From NCBI GenBank assembly GCA_016706595.1, contig JADJJH010000001.1, forward strand, positions 62,001 through 126,000: 64,000 nucleotides of DNA, written 5' to 3'. The stretch is from Bacteroidota bacterium (GTDB lineage Bacteria; Bacteroidota; Bacteroidia; Chitinophagales; Chitinophagaceae). Positions 18,063-27,752 of the stretch are shown here, one piece after another. The notes under the pieces are model-generated. The model had not been told where the DNA came from, did no database searches, and saw only the letters and a list, made by a program, of their open reading frames with translations. Numbering within the stretch: position 1 is the stretch's first letter; each line of letters begins with the position of its first letter. Made by a program: the position numbers and the translations under genes.

Positions 18063-19652
18063 CTAAAACGGAACGTCAGTATCTTCTCCTTGCTTAAATC
18101 CATTTGGATCTTCTACATCAAAATCATTGGCTTTAGAGCTTCGTCGTTCAAACCCTTCTTGTATCGAAAGTTTTGGGCCATCGCCGTATGATCCTTTGAT
18201 TCCTGCTGATGGGTCGGGACCACCAATTGAAGAAATGGCAAAATCATTGGCTTGTGGCATATCCTCAAATTTTTGATAATCGAGGTTGGCTTTTACTTTT
18301 ACTATATCGGTTCGACCATTACGATGTTTAGCAATATTGATCCAAGTTTCACCAGGTATCACATCACCATCCGGATTTTTTTCTAATCCATAATAATCAG
18401 GGCGATATAAAAACATCACCATATCGGCATCTTGCTCAATGGCACCCGATTCACGTAAATCGCTTAATACAGGCATCTTCGATTCTTTACGAGTTTCCAC
18501 ACCACGATTTAATTGAGATAGTGCGATAATTGGAATTTCAAGTTCTTTAGCAAGGCCTTTTAAATCGCGCGATATTTTCGAAATCTCTTGTTCACGGTTT
18601 CCTCCATTATTCGTTGATCCTTGCATCAATTGCAAATAATCAATAATCACTAAGCCAATATTATGTTTTTGTTTTAATCTTCGACACTTGGCGCGCAATT
18701 CAAAAATGTTTAAAGCGGCTTGGTCATCAATAAATATGTTAGCTGATGCTAATTTGCCCATACGTTGGTGAAGTTGCACAACTTCATGATCAGCTAATTG
18801 TCCGCGTGTAATTTTTGACAAAGGAACTTCGGTTACCGCCGACAGCATACGTTTTACCAATTGTCCGGCACTCATCTCTAACGAGAAAAAGGCAACACCG
18901 GTACTTTGGTTCACACTAAAGGCAGCGTTCATAACCAGGTTTAAGGCAAAGGCAGTTTTACCTACCGCAGGACGAGCAGCTAAAATGATTAAATCGGTAC
19001 GTTGCCATCCGGAAGTCACTTTATCTAAATCCAAAAAGCCTGATGGAACACCGGTAAGTTCATCCTTTTTATTATTCTGGGCTTCTATTTCATGAATGGT
19101 TCGTGCAAGCAAGCTCCCAATTCCGGAGAAGTTTTTACGTAAATGTTTGTCGGTTATTTCATACAAATTGGTTTCGGCTTTATCTAATAGGTCAAACACG
19201 TCGGTAGTATCTTCATACGCATCGCCAATAACTTCGCCACTCATACGAATCAACTCGCGCATAATATATTTTTGCATTACTATACGGGCATGCTCTTCCA
19301 TATTGGCACTGCTTACAATATCGCGTGTTAAGCCGGTTACATAATAACTTCCACCTACCATTTCAAGTTCACTATGAGCGCGCAAGTCTTCACAAACGGT
19401 CATGAAATCAATACGAGATCCTTTGTCGAAGAGACGGCGAATGGCACCATAAATTCGTTGATTAGCATCAGAGTAAAAGCATGTTTCCGATTGAATGATT
19501 TCTAAAACTTCGGCAAGTTTTTGCGAATCGAGCATGATAGCCCCTAGTACAGCGCCTTCTAAATCGGGTGCTTGAGGTGGCATCTTGCCGTATAATAAAG
19601 GCGAGAGGTCGGGTTTTTTAGTACGAATATTTAATTTATTAGCTACGGCCAT
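18063..19652 (-). CDS. dnaB: Replicative DNA helicase
   Basis: DnaB is the hexameric 5'-3' helicase of the replication fork. At 529 residues it is full length without an intein. The N-terminal domain (about 25-125) begins PPQAPDLEGAVLGAIML. The RecA-like C-terminal domain has Walker A AARPAVGKTAF (about 226), Walker B LVIIDYLQLMQG (about 335), LSQLNRGVETR and the final FLYRPDYY. The last 70 residues are a glycine/acid-rich tail typical of Bacteroidota. It is transcribed away from parE across a 417-bp gap that holds DnaA-box-like sites. Confidence 0.96.
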   Translation of the reverse strand: MAVANKLNIRTKKPDLSPLLYGKMPPQAPDLEGAVLGAIMLDSQKLAEVLEIIQSETCFYSDANQRIYGAIRRLFDKGSRIDFMTVCEDLRAHSELEMVGGSYYVTGLTRDIVSSANMEEHARIVMQKYIMRELIRMSGEVIGDAYEDTTDVFDLLDKAETNLYEITDKHLRKNFSGIGSLLARTIHEIEAQNNKKDELTGVPSGFLDLDKVTSGWQRTDLIILAARPAVGKTAFALNLVMNAAFSVNQSTGVAFFSLEMSAGQLVKRMLSAVTEVPLSKITRGQLADHEVVQLHQRMGKLASANIFIDDQAALNIFELRAKCRRLKQKHNIGLVIIDYLQLMQGSTNNGGNREQEISKISRDLKGLAKELEIPIIALSQLNRGVETRKESKMPVLSDLRESGAIEQDADMVMFLYRPDYYGLEKNPDGDVIPGETWINIAKHRNGRTDIVKVKANLDYQKFEDMPQANDFAISSIGGPDPSAGIKGSYGDGPKLSIQEGFERRSSKANDFDVEDPNGFKQGEDTDVPF

Positions 19653-19758
19653 TTGTGGGTATCAGTTTTTATTTTTTGGGTTATTGCCCGAATGTAAATT
19701 CGAATTGTTGGGGAACGCCTATTCAGACATCAAAATTTTATGCAGTACAATTCAGTCG

Positions 19759-20012
19759 CTTTCCACAAGGTTTTCCACCAAAATCCTTTCAAATTTACGA
19801 TCTTATCCACCAAAAAATATTTTTATGCTAACAAAACCTCCGATTTCCACAAACGACGTGCACAAATAAAATTTTACAAATGGTTGCAATTTTAAGCAAT
19901 TTGGCAAAGCCGTTTCCTTGCTTTCAAAAGCATTTTACTAACACAAATTTTCGGATATTAGCCTACAAACTGTAAACAATTGCCGCCAACATATCCACTT
20001 ACTTGTGCATAA
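19759..20012. promoter_or_regulatory. Cluster of DnaA-box-like sites between dnaB and parE
   Basis: Five TCCAC cores lie in the same orientation: CTTTCCACA (19759), TTTTCCACC (19771), TTATCCACC (19803), ATTTCCACA (19843) and ATATCCACT (19991). A sixth site, TGTGCATAA (20004), is one base off the reverse consensus. Each of the others has one or two mismatches to TTATCCACA. In AT-rich DNA so many GC-containing cores in 250 bp are unlikely by chance. The gap has no gene. Origin or DnaA-regulated promoter are the options; the data cannot choose. Confidence 0.4.
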
Positions 20013-20041
20013 CAATAATCGCGTTTGGCGCTGCTCAAAAA

Positions 20042-20049
20042 TATATTTG
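20042..20049 (+). promoter_or_regulatory. Predicted parE -7 box
   Basis: TATATTTG fits TANNTTTG 20 bp before the parE ATG. No well-spaced -33 TTG is present; a TTTG at 20024 is only 14 bp upstream. The call is therefore weak. Confidence 0.35.
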
Positions 20050-20069
20050 TGCACCTTAAATAATAGCAA

Positions 20070-21971
20070 ATGGCCACGCATGAATATGATGAAAGTTCGA
20101 TTAAGTCGCTCGACTGGCGCGAGCATATACGTTTACGACCTGGTATGTATATCGGCAAATTGGGGGATGGAAGTAGTGTAGATGATGGTATCTATGTTCT
20201 CTTGAAAGAAGTGGTGGATAATTGTATTGATGAACATACGATGGGGCATGGTAAGTATGTGGATATCACTGTGAAAAACGGTGAGGTGCTCATTCGTGAT
20301 TATGGAAGAGGTATTCCTTTAGGCAAAGTAGTGGATGTAGTTAGTAAAATAAATACAGGTGCGAAATACGATAGTAAGGTATTTCAAAAATCGGTAGGGC
20401 TAAATGGTGTGGGTACTAAAGCAGTCAATGCATTGAGTAGTACTTTTAGAGTGCGAAGTTTTAGAGAAGGCAAAATGAAGATTGCCGAATTTGAACGCGG
20501 TGTACTAATTAAAGAACATAAAGAAACGAGTACCACCGAAGAAAACGGAACTGAAATATTTTTCACGCCGGATGATACGGTTTTCAAGAACTACAAGTAT
20601 ATCGAAGAGTATATCGAAAATCAAATCTGGAATTATTGTTACTTGAATGCGGGCTTAGTGATGCATTTTAATAATAAGCGATATGTTTCAAAAAATGGAT
20701 TACTTGATTTGTTAGAACGTAAAACGAATCCTGATGAAATTCGATACCCAATTATTCATATTAAAGGTGAAGATGTTGAAATTGCTTTAACACATAGTGG
20801 CGATTATGGTGAGGAAATTTATTCGTTTGTAAACGGACAACACACTACACAAGGGGGTACTCATCAACAAGCATTTCGCGAGGCTTTTGTAAAAACCATT
20901 CGTGAGTTTTATAAAAAGGATTATGAAGCATCGGATATTCGAACAAGTATTGTGGCAGCGGTTAGTATACGTGTAGTTGAACCTGTTTTTGAAAGTCAAA
21001 CCAAAACAAAATTAGGTAGCATTAATATGGATGAGAAAGGACCATCTGTAAAAAGCTTCATGCTAGAATTTTTGGGTAAAGAACTCGATAATTTTTTGCA
21101 TCGAAATCCTACTACTGCCGAGGCACTTAAAAAACGTATCGAACAAAGTGAACACGAGCGTAAAGAATTAAGTGGTATTAAAAAAACAGCGAACGAACGT
21201 GCTAAGAAAGCAAACCTTCATAATAAAAAATTACGCGATTGTAAGTATCATTTGGATGATGTTTTTGAAGGCAAGAATAAATTAGAACTTGAAACTAAAA
21301 AACTCGAATCTACATTATTTATCACGGAAGGTGATAGTGCAAGTGGATCGATTACTAAATCACGAAGTGTAGAAACCCAGGCTGTTTTTAGTTTGCGTGG
21401 CAAACCTTTAAATTGTTACGGACTAAGCAAGCGTATCGTTTACGAAAACGAAGAATTAAATTTATTACAACATGCATTAAATATCGAACAAGGTATAGAA
21501 GATCTTCGTTATAATAATATTGTGATTGCTACCGATGCCGATGTGGATGGCTTGCATATTCGTTTATTGATTATGACTTTCTTTTTGCAGTTCTTTCCGG
21601 ATTTAGTGCGAAACGGACACGTATATATTTTAGAAACGCCTTTATTCCGTGTACGTGATAAAAAGGAAACGATTTACTGTTATAACGAAAGAGAGAAACA
21701 AGAAGCTGTTCAGAAATTAACAGGCAAGCCGGAGATTACCCGATTTAAAGGCTTAGGTGAAATATCACCGGGAGAGTTTGCTGAGTTTATTGGTGAAAAT
21801 ATTCGTAAAGAGCCTGTGATGATGGCCGGCGAAGCACATATTCAAAAACTACTTGAATACTATATGGGTAAAAATACCATGCAAAGGCAAGAGTTTATTA
21901 TTCAGAATTTGCGTATTGAAGTTGATATAGCAAATGAAGTTGATATGGTAAATGAAATTATTGAAGCTTAA
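20070..21971 (+). CDS. parE: DNA topoisomerase IV subunit B
   Basis: ParE is the ATPase subunit of topoisomerase IV, which decatenates daughter chromosomes with ParC (not in the window). The 633-residue protein has a GHKL ATPase (RPGMYIG, EVVDNCIDEH, DYGRGIPLG, GLNGVGTKAVNAL), the transducer loop QTKTKLG (about 311), a TOPRIM domain with EGDSASGS (about 422) and TDADVDGLH, and RFKGLGEISPGEF near the end. The EGDSASG variant and the insert KKAN-rich region before TOPRIM separate it from gyrB at 7.7 kb. The DUF1835 gene starts 12 bp after its stop and is probably in the same transcript. Confidence 0.93.
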   Translation: MATHEYDESSIKSLDWREHIRLRPGMYIGKLGDGSSVDDGIYVLLKEVVDNCIDEHTMGHGKYVDITVKNGEVLIRDYGRGIPLGKVVDVVSKINTGAKYDSKVFQKSVGLNGVGTKAVNALSSTFRVRSFREGKMKIAEFERGVLIKEHKETSTTEENGTEIFFTPDDTVFKNYKYIEEYIENQIWNYCYLNAGLVMHFNNKRYVSKNGLLDLLERKTNPDEIRYPIIHIKGEDVEIALTHSGDYGEEIYSFVNGQHTTQGGTHQQAFREAFVKTIREFYKKDYEASDIRTSIVAAVSIRVVEPVFESQTKTKLGSINMDEKGPSVKSFMLEFLGKELDNFLHRNPTTAEALKKRIEQSEHERKELSGIKKTANERAKKANLHNKKLRDCKYHLDDVFEGKNKLELETKKLESTLFITEGDSASGSITKSRSVETQAVFSLRGKPLNCYGLSKRIVYENEELNLLQHALNIEQGIEDLRYNNIVIATDADVDGLHIRLLIMTFFLQFFPDLVRNGHVYILETPLFRVRDKKETIYCYNEREKQEAVQKLTGKPEITRFKGLGEISPGEFAEFIGENIRKEPVMMAGEAHIQKLLEYYMGKNTMQRQEFIIQNLRIEVDIANEVDMVNEIIEA

Positions 21972-21983
21972 GAAATTTTATAG

Positions 21984-22808
21984 ATGATACATATTATTGT
22001 TGGCAACGAAGCCGCTGCAAATTTAGAAGCCGCTTTTTTATTGGATGAAAATCTACGTGGTGAAGTTTGTGTGTTGAAAGATACTTTGGGTATAGGGCCT
22101 ATTTCGGTTGATGACCAAATAGATCATGATGCATTACGTTCTGAATTTTGGAAAGCATTGATTCCGCAGGATGATATTGTGGTTACCGATAGTAAAATAC
22201 TGAGTGCCTTAGTTGAACGCGCAATAGCTGAAGAAGAACCTCTTTGTTTTTGGCTATCACCATGTGTAAGTGATGTGTGTGCCTATTATTGGTTGCTAAC
22301 TTATTGCAAGCCTTATGCCGATTTATTACATACCATAAATATTATCGGCTTGCCATTTTTAAATGAGAAAGGGCAGATGTTTTACCCTAAGAATTTTTCT
22401 GAGATTCCGCCGAAAGAATTTTTAAAAACAAAACGCTTATTAAAAAATGTAACTCCTGCTGAGTATGAAGTGGAAGGCGATGAATGGAGTCGTTTGCAAA
22501 GCGAACAAACATGGGTAAGAACCTATGAAGGTGGAAAGAAAATAGTCTCTCGTGATGTTACTTTTTATGATAGCATAATGAAGGCATCTATCAGTGCTGA
22601 TTTTCAGAAGGGGAGTAAGATTATAAATGAGTCATTGAAGAAATGCCCTGATACGATATCCAATTGGTTTTTCGATTGGCGCCTTCGTCAATTTATTGAA
22701 CAAGGACTTGTTGAAAGTAAAGGTGATTTAACGAAAGGAGCAAAAGATTTTGAGGTAAAGAAGATAGGTGAACCAATACCGATTTCTGAGATTGCAGAAG
22801 GAAGCTAA
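21984..22808 (+). CDS. DUF1835 domain protein
   Basis: A 274-residue cytoplasmic protein. The N-terminal 120 residues match DUF1835: MIHIIVGNEAAANLEAA, then the characteristic LKDTLGIGPIS, and LSPCVSDVCAYYWLL. The C-terminal part (about 130-260) resembles the DUF3658 region usually attached to DUF1835, with LKNVTPAEYEVEGDEWSRLQ and a helix ending FFDWRLRQFIEQGLVE. The function of this family is not established. Its 12-bp distance to parE suggests co-transcription, a link that need not be functional. Confidence 0.75.
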   Translation: MIHIIVGNEAAANLEAAFLLDENLRGEVCVLKDTLGIGPISVDDQIDHDALRSEFWKALIPQDDIVVTDSKILSALVERAIAEEEPLCFWLSPCVSDVCAYYWLLTYCKPYADLLHTINIIGLPFLNEKGQMFYPKNFSEIPPKEFLKTKRLLKNVTPAEYEVEGDEWSRLQSEQTWVRTYEGGKKIVSRDVTFYDSIMKASISADFQKGSKIINESLKKCPDTISNWFFDWRLRQFIEQGLVESKGDLTKGAKDFEVKKIGEPIPISEIAEGS

Positions 22809-22895
22809 TTGAAAGCTTATTGATTTCATTTCATAACCTAGGTCATTTTAAAGGTAGCAAGATGAAAATAGTTTTGTGGTATTAAAATTAATATC

Positions 22896-23612
22896 ATGAG
22901 AAACATTTTCTTTTACGTTTTGCTTTTAGCAATCAGTCAAACAGTATTCGGCCAAACATTAGATGGAAATTCATTTACAATAGGAAAGCCAAAACAAATT
23001 GTGGTTCAAGCCCAATTTCTGAATCATTATCTGCAAGAAAATAAATACCTTGGTTCAGGCACTAGCACCCAACTCAGTGATGATGAATTCAAACATCATA
23101 TTATTGCTATTAGCCCATTAAGTATGTTAATGACAGGCTCAAACGATTCAGTTGTGCCTGCGATTTCAATTAGTTATGAGTATGTTTTAGATGGAGGAAA
23201 AGTGAGTGTGTATGTTCCCTTCAAAAAGGGTTTAATCAATCAAAGTTTTTATGTAAGTCCGGGGTTTAAAATTTATCCGTTCGGTCAAGGAGCTATACGA
23301 TATGCAGTTGGTCCACAATTTACTTTTGGGTCGAGTATGCATAATAAATATGTGAATTATTATTCTTATTCGAATGGTTATTCTTCTAGCGGATACAAGC
23401 GTGTCAAGAATAACCAATTGGGCTTTATGGTTAATAATAGCTTGAATGCAACCATTGCAAAAAGACTTTATCTCGGGTTGGATTTGGGTATCGGAGTTTA
23501 TTTGTATAATTCTGAACCTGATGATAAAATAGATACATTCTTCGATTTAGGACCCATAATTGATGTGCAATTTTGCACACAAGCCGGAGTACATCTAGGT
23601 ATCCGATTATAA
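22896..23612 (+). CDS. Exported barrel-like protein, paralogue 1
   Basis: A 238-residue protein with a signal peptide ending VFGQ. The mature part has many short beta-strands with aromatic ends (ISISYEYVL, SFYVSPGFKIYPFG, IRYAVGPQFTFG, LYLGLDLGIGVYLYN), as in small outer-membrane beta-barrels, and ends in a strand VHLGIRL. No named family is recognised. The next gene encodes a clear paralogue sharing the order of these strands, so the pair arose by tandem duplication. No T9SS signal is seen. Confidence 0.6.
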   Translation: MRNIFFYVLLLAISQTVFGQTLDGNSFTIGKPKQIVVQAQFLNHYLQENKYLGSGTSTQLSDDEFKHHIIAISPLSMLMTGSNDSVVPAISISYEYVLDGGKVSVYVPFKKGLINQSFYVSPGFKIYPFGQGAIRYAVGPQFTFGSSMHNKYVNYYSYSNGYSSSGYKRVKNNQLGFMVNNSLNATIAKRLYLGLDLGIGVYLYNSEPDDKIDTFFDLGPIIDVQFCTQAGVHLGIRL

Positions 23613-23652
23613 GCAACCATTACAATTTATATCAACTTGAAATCTAAACATC

Positions 23653-24363
23653 ATGAAAACAATTCTCATTTTTTGTTTCCTATTAGGAATAACAAATCAA
23701 GTATTTGCACAAAAAATAAACTTCAATGTAAACAAAAATGAATTGCAAAATAGTGGGCAATCATACATGTATACAAACTTAAAAAGCCAACAAAGTTTCA
23801 GACCTTATGGCAATAATTATCCTGAGGATGATGAGATGGGGCAAAATATTATAGGTATTCGTCTGATGGGTATTTTAGTTCGCGATTGGCGCGATCGAGT
23901 TGATACAGCTGTAGCCATTAGCTATGAAAGAATTTTAGGGAGTGGAAGATTCTCCATTCGCACACCTTTAGAAATTGGACTCCATAGCAAAAGTTTTTTT
24001 ATCAGTCCGACATTGAAAATGTATGCTGGTCGGCAAGGTGTAGTTCGATATGCTATTGGTCCGCAACTTACACTTGGAGCCGGTATGCATAATCATTGGA
24101 TTGAAGATCCTAAACTTGGCTATGTTGCAAAGCAAGTTAGGCGAACGCAAGTGGGCCTAATGTTGAACCAAAGTGTAAATATTACAATTGCTAAACAATT
24201 TTATGTTGGCGTAGATTTAGGGTTAGGTGCTATGGTTTATAATTCCATTAAGAATGATAATGACGCTGCAGTATTAGGTGTGATTCTTTTCGGACCAATC
24301 GGATTTTTAGGATTTGTGAGTCCTTCGGTACAAGGAGGATTGTCATTAGGTTATCGATTTTAA
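23653..24363 (+). CDS. Exported barrel-like protein, paralogue 2
   Basis: A 236-residue paralogue of the preceding gene, 40 bp downstream and likely in the same transcript. Signal peptide MKTILIFCFLLGITNQVFAQ. Shared strands include VAISYERIL, SFFISPTLKMYAG, VRYAIGPQLTLGAGMHN, VGLMLNQSVNITIAKQFYVGVDLGLG and a last strand GGLSLGYRF with the C-terminal Phe typical of outer-membrane barrels. Function unknown. Confidence 0.6.
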   Translation: MKTILIFCFLLGITNQVFAQKINFNVNKNELQNSGQSYMYTNLKSQQSFRPYGNNYPEDDEMGQNIIGIRLMGILVRDWRDRVDTAVAISYERILGSGRFSIRTPLEIGLHSKSFFISPTLKMYAGRQGVVRYAIGPQLTLGAGMHNHWIEDPKLGYVAKQVRRTQVGLMLNQSVNITIAKQFYVGVDLGLGAMVYNSIKNDNDAAVLGVILFGPIGFLGFVSPSVQGGLSLGYRF

Positions 24364-24374
24364 TTTTTAGGATT

Positions 24375-24512
24375 GTGCGAGGGATGGTAGCGAAAATCCT
24401 TTTGCTTGCTTCAAGCAAAAGATTGAAGTGAACAGCCCGCCCCCCAAAGTAGACTTGATGGGAATTGTGTTTATATAAACTGATTGATGTTCGAGTCACT
24501 TTGGGGACGCAC
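24375..24512 (+). other. Structured repeat element, copy B
   Basis: Second copy of the element at 7.3 kb, here between two convergent genes. Outer stem GTGCG/CGCAC (24375-24379 with 24508-24512), then GGGATGGTAGCG, a hairpin CTTTTGCTT/AAGCAAAAG, the conserved AACAGCCCG, and a stem CCCCAAAGT/ACTTTGGGG (24442-24450 with 24498-24506). Compared with copy A the last stem has a G-C to A-T swap that keeps pairing. Confidence 0.6.
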
Positions 24513-24545
24513 CCGAAAAAAAATCTCAAAAATGAAACCTGAATT

Positions 24546-27047
24546 TTAGTGTGCAATGATCAATTGTTTGTAAACCATTCCTCGTGATGTTTTAATGGCC
24601 ACTACATAATATCCATTTGACATTTCACTACAATTGATGATGGATGGATTTGCATTAAACTGACATTTCTTCATCATCGTACCCGACATTGAATATACGC
24701 TTGCTGAAATTAAATTACCATGGCTTATACTTAATGTGAAGTTTGTGTTGGCAGGATTTGGATAGAGTTGAACTTGTTTGTTGATATCGATATTTTGAAC
24801 ACCTACATTGCTTTGTGTTTTAATCGGGAAAATTGAATCAATAGGCATGGTCATTAATGAACGCGCGTAAGTACCTGCTATAATTCTTTTAGTGGAAGGA
24901 TTGTAATCTAAATCAAACACCGGAATGATAGGCATATTATTTCCTACTCGGTCCCAAGTAATGCCTTTGTTTAACGTGGCATATACACCGCCATCATTGG
25001 CTACAACAATATTACTATCACCGGTTCCGGGCTTGATCCAAATATCGCTAATGGCAAAATTGGGAAGGTTGCCGGCGATGGATGTCCAGGTAGAACCGAA
25101 GTTGGTGCTGTAGTAAATATGGGGTATGCTATCATTATTTCGGTATCCGGTTTGACTCACAAAAACATGACTTGCACTATCGGGCGAAGCCAACACACAA
25201 CTGATATTTCGATTGCTGAGTCCGGTATTAATTAAAGTCCAATTCAAGCCATTATTTTGTGTAATCCAAACCCGTGCGTCGCTGGTGCCTGCATATAATA
25301 CCTGACTATTCAGTGGCGATTCATCGATAGTAGTAATTACATGAAATGGATTATCGGTACCGTTGGTGAGGTCTCCGCTAATCGCTGTCCAACTATCAAC
25401 TGGTCCATTTGTATTTTTAAGTACTCTATAACTTCCGAAGTACAAAACATCCTGATTGAACCTACTAATCATATAAGGTGAATTCCAACTACATCGATCC
25501 ATACTGGTTATAGATTGTGTAATATTATTAAAATTAAATCCACCATCATCGGTAGCCACTACATTTCCGTTTTGCCATTCGGCATAAAATATTTGATCAT
25601 CAAATTTGTTAAATTGAGGTCTAAATCCATCGCCACCATAATATCTTGTCCAGTTCAATACACCCAAATTAGCTGAACCATAATTTGTGCCATTATCTTG
25701 TGCGCCAGCATAATAGTTTAAAGTATCAAAAGGGTTATGAGCCACTTCATAAAATTGAGTTATCGGCATATTGTTTTTTCTTGTCCATGAGCCTGCCGAA
25801 TTGGTGGATTTGTAAAATCCTCCATCGGTACCTAATAAAAGTGTATTGCTATTCACAAAAACAAGGTCGTGTTTATCGGCATGAATAGAGCCATTATCTG
25901 CAGTGAAACTTCCACCTCCATTCGTAGATTTATACAAGGAAACATTTAATAAGTACAGTACATTTTCATTCAAAGGGTCCATTCTAATTTCACCAAAGTA
26001 CCAACCAAAACCACCGGTTGAAATACTGCTTGAATTATTAACGAGTGTCCAATTATTGCCACCATTGGTTGTTTTGTATAAACCACCAAACTCTTGGGTA
26101 GAATCTACATAGTTAGCATATAAAACATTAGGGTTGTTGGTAGAAATACATAATCCAATTCGGCTTTGGGGATCAGTTGGAAGTCCGTTACTCAAAGTGT
26201 CCCAACTTATACCGCCATTACTTGTTTTATATATTCGGGCTTCTATTCCATTTAAATCACTTTGTAGATCTGATCGAAAACGTCTTCTGCCGGTTGCATA
26301 TAAAATAGATGGGTTTGTTGCGTTAATCACTAAATCTGCAACACCTGCATTTTGCCCGAGAAATAAAACGTTAGTCCATGAAGCACCACCATTCGTACTT
26401 TTATATAAACCACGATTGGTATCACTAATAAAAGGGTTGCCGGTTGTTGCAGCATAAATGATATTTGAATTGGTTGGGTCGATAATGATTTTACTGATGG
26501 TACCTACTGAATTTAATCCGATATTAACCCAACTTAATCCATCGTCATTACTTTTATAAATTCCATTGCCAACATGCGAATAACCGCCTAAAACCTGATC
26601 GCCTGTACCTGCATAAATTACAGATGGACTATTTGAATCGTAAACAATACAACTTACTGATAAGGAAGTTGCTTGATCAAATATGGGTTGCCAGTTGGCG
26701 CCGTCGTCAATGGTTTTAAAAATACCGCCATCAGCACATCCAATTAAATAGGTATTGCTAATACTTGGGTGAATGGCAATACAATTAATTCGTCCGCCGG
26801 TGTTAAAAGGACCTTCATTTTGCCATGCTCCGCCTAGTCGAGTCTTTCGTACTTTCCGCAATTCTCGTGCTACTGCATTTTTATAGGCTTGCAAGCCTTC
26901 ACCGAAATAGGGATACTGAAGTGATAGTAAATAATCTTCGGCCGGACCACGTTTGCAATTTTGTTTATTGGCACTTCTTGAAGAGAGTATTAAAAATGCG
27001 CTGGTGATTGAACAAATTATAGCAGCAAGCAGAATAATTTTTTTCAT
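24546..27047 (-). CDS. BNR/sortilin-like beta-propeller protein with T9SS sorting domain
   Basis: An 833-residue exported protein. The N-terminal hydrophobic segment (MKKIILLAAIICSITSAFLIL) is a signal. The body is a long series of BNR/VPS10-like blades, recognisable by repeated phrases such as GIFKTIDDGANWQPI, GIYKSNDDGLSWVNI, GLYKSTNGGASWTNV and GVYATLNKGITWDRV. The protein ends in a type A T9SS domain (VQLYPNPANTNFTL, YSMSGTMMKK, GYYVVAIK). The Asp-box blades resemble those of sialidase-like and sortilin-type propellers, but no sialidase catalytic residues are seen. It is predicted to be surface-bound or released. Confidence 0.85.
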   Translation of the reverse strand: MKKIILLAAIICSITSAFLILSSRSANKQNCKRGPAEDYLLSLQYPYFGEGLQAYKNAVARELRKVRKTRLGGAWQNEGPFNTGGRINCIAIHPSISNTYLIGCADGGIFKTIDDGANWQPIFDQATSLSVSCIVYDSNSPSVIYAGTGDQVLGGYSHVGNGIYKSNDDGLSWVNIGLNSVGTISKIIIDPTNSNIIYAATTGNPFISDTNRGLYKSTNGGASWTNVLFLGQNAGVADLVINATNPSILYATGRRRFRSDLQSDLNGIEARIYKTSNGGISWDTLSNGLPTDPQSRIGLCISTNNPNVLYANYVDSTQEFGGLYKTTNGGNNWTLVNNSSSISTGGFGWYFGEIRMDPLNENVLYLLNVSLYKSTNGGGSFTADNGSIHADKHDLVFVNSNTLLLGTDGGFYKSTNSAGSWTRKNNMPITQFYEVAHNPFDTLNYYAGAQDNGTNYGSANLGVLNWTRYYGGDGFRPQFNKFDDQIFYAEWQNGNVVATDDGGFNFNNITQSITSMDRCSWNSPYMISRFNQDVLYFGSYRVLKNTNGPVDSWTAISGDLTNGTDNPFHVITTIDESPLNSQVLYAGTSDARVWITQNNGLNWTLINTGLSNRNISCVLASPDSASHVFVSQTGYRNNDSIPHIYYSTNFGSTWTSIAGNLPNFAISDIWIKPGTGDSNIVVANDGGVYATLNKGITWDRVGNNMPIIPVFDLDYNPSTKRIIAGTYARSLMTMPIDSIFPIKTQSNVGVQNIDINKQVQLYPNPANTNFTLSISHGNLISASVYSMSGTMMKKCQFNANPSIINCSEMSNGYYVVAIKTSRGMVYKQLIIAH

Positions 27048-27252
27048 ACATAGTGAATTGTTACTCTAAAGTAAGACAAGTAAGTTTAAAAATGCATTTC
27101 AAGTTATTGAAGTTTTGGTTAGAATTATATTATTCAATATAAGCTAGATAATGAACGGCGTTGTTATGGAAAGCAATAAAGTTATAGTTAAGATTTATTA
27201 AAGGGTGCGAAAAACAATATTCTTTGATACAAGTAAGGTATAGATTTGCGCC

Positions 27253-27750
27253 ATGTATACAATTATCTCTGCCACCAATCGGGTGGGAAGCGGTACACTC
27301 AAGGTCGCCAAAGCGTATCAGCAGTTTTTTAAAGAAGAAGGCATTGATGTAAAATTATTGTCACTCGAAGAATTTCATTCCTTTGATCGCGATGAGGATT
27401 TTAGTAAGCTAGAAGCTAAGTACTTAATTCCGGCCGAGAAATTTGTATTTATTATGCCTGAATACAATGGCAGTTTTCCGGGTATTTTTAAATTGATGAT
27501 GGATATCAGTAATATTAAATTATGTTGGTATCATAAAAAAGTAATGTTAGTTGGTGTTGCGGATGGAAGGGCAGGCAATTTGCGTGGCATCGATAACATG
27601 ACTAATATGTGTCATTATATGAAGATGAATGTATATCACGAAAAATATCCTATATCAAGTATTGGTAAGGAGATGACGAATGGTGAATTCATACATGCCA
27701 AAACCATTGAAACTATTAAAAGCCAAATCCGAGGATTTATAAATTTTTAA
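27253..27750 (+). CDS. NAD(P)H-dependent FMN reductase family protein
   Basis: A 165-residue flavodoxin-like protein. The N-terminus MYTIISATNRVGSGTLKVA gives the phosphate-binding loop for FMN, and the family signature PEYNGSFPGIFKLMMD follows at about residue 72. The GVADGRAGN loop and the final helix complete the fold. Members reduce flavins or quinones with NAD(P)H. The next gene begins 2 bp after the stop, which points to one transcript. Confidence 0.85.
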   Translation: MYTIISATNRVGSGTLKVAKAYQQFFKEEGIDVKLLSLEEFHSFDRDEDFSKLEAKYLIPAEKFVFIMPEYNGSFPGIFKLMMDISNIKLCWYHKKVMLVGVADGRAGNLRGIDNMTNMCHYMKMNVYHEKYPISSIGKEMTNGEFIHAKTIETIKSQIRGFINF

Positions 27751-27752
27751 GT

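Noticed and set aside
18063..19652. Intein in DnaB
   Set aside because: The length and continuity of the helicase motifs are normal.
27223..27248. Promoter TAGATTTG before the FMN reductase gene
   Set aside because: The box lies only 4 bp before the ATG, so transcription would start inside the gene; the -33 spacing is also wrong.
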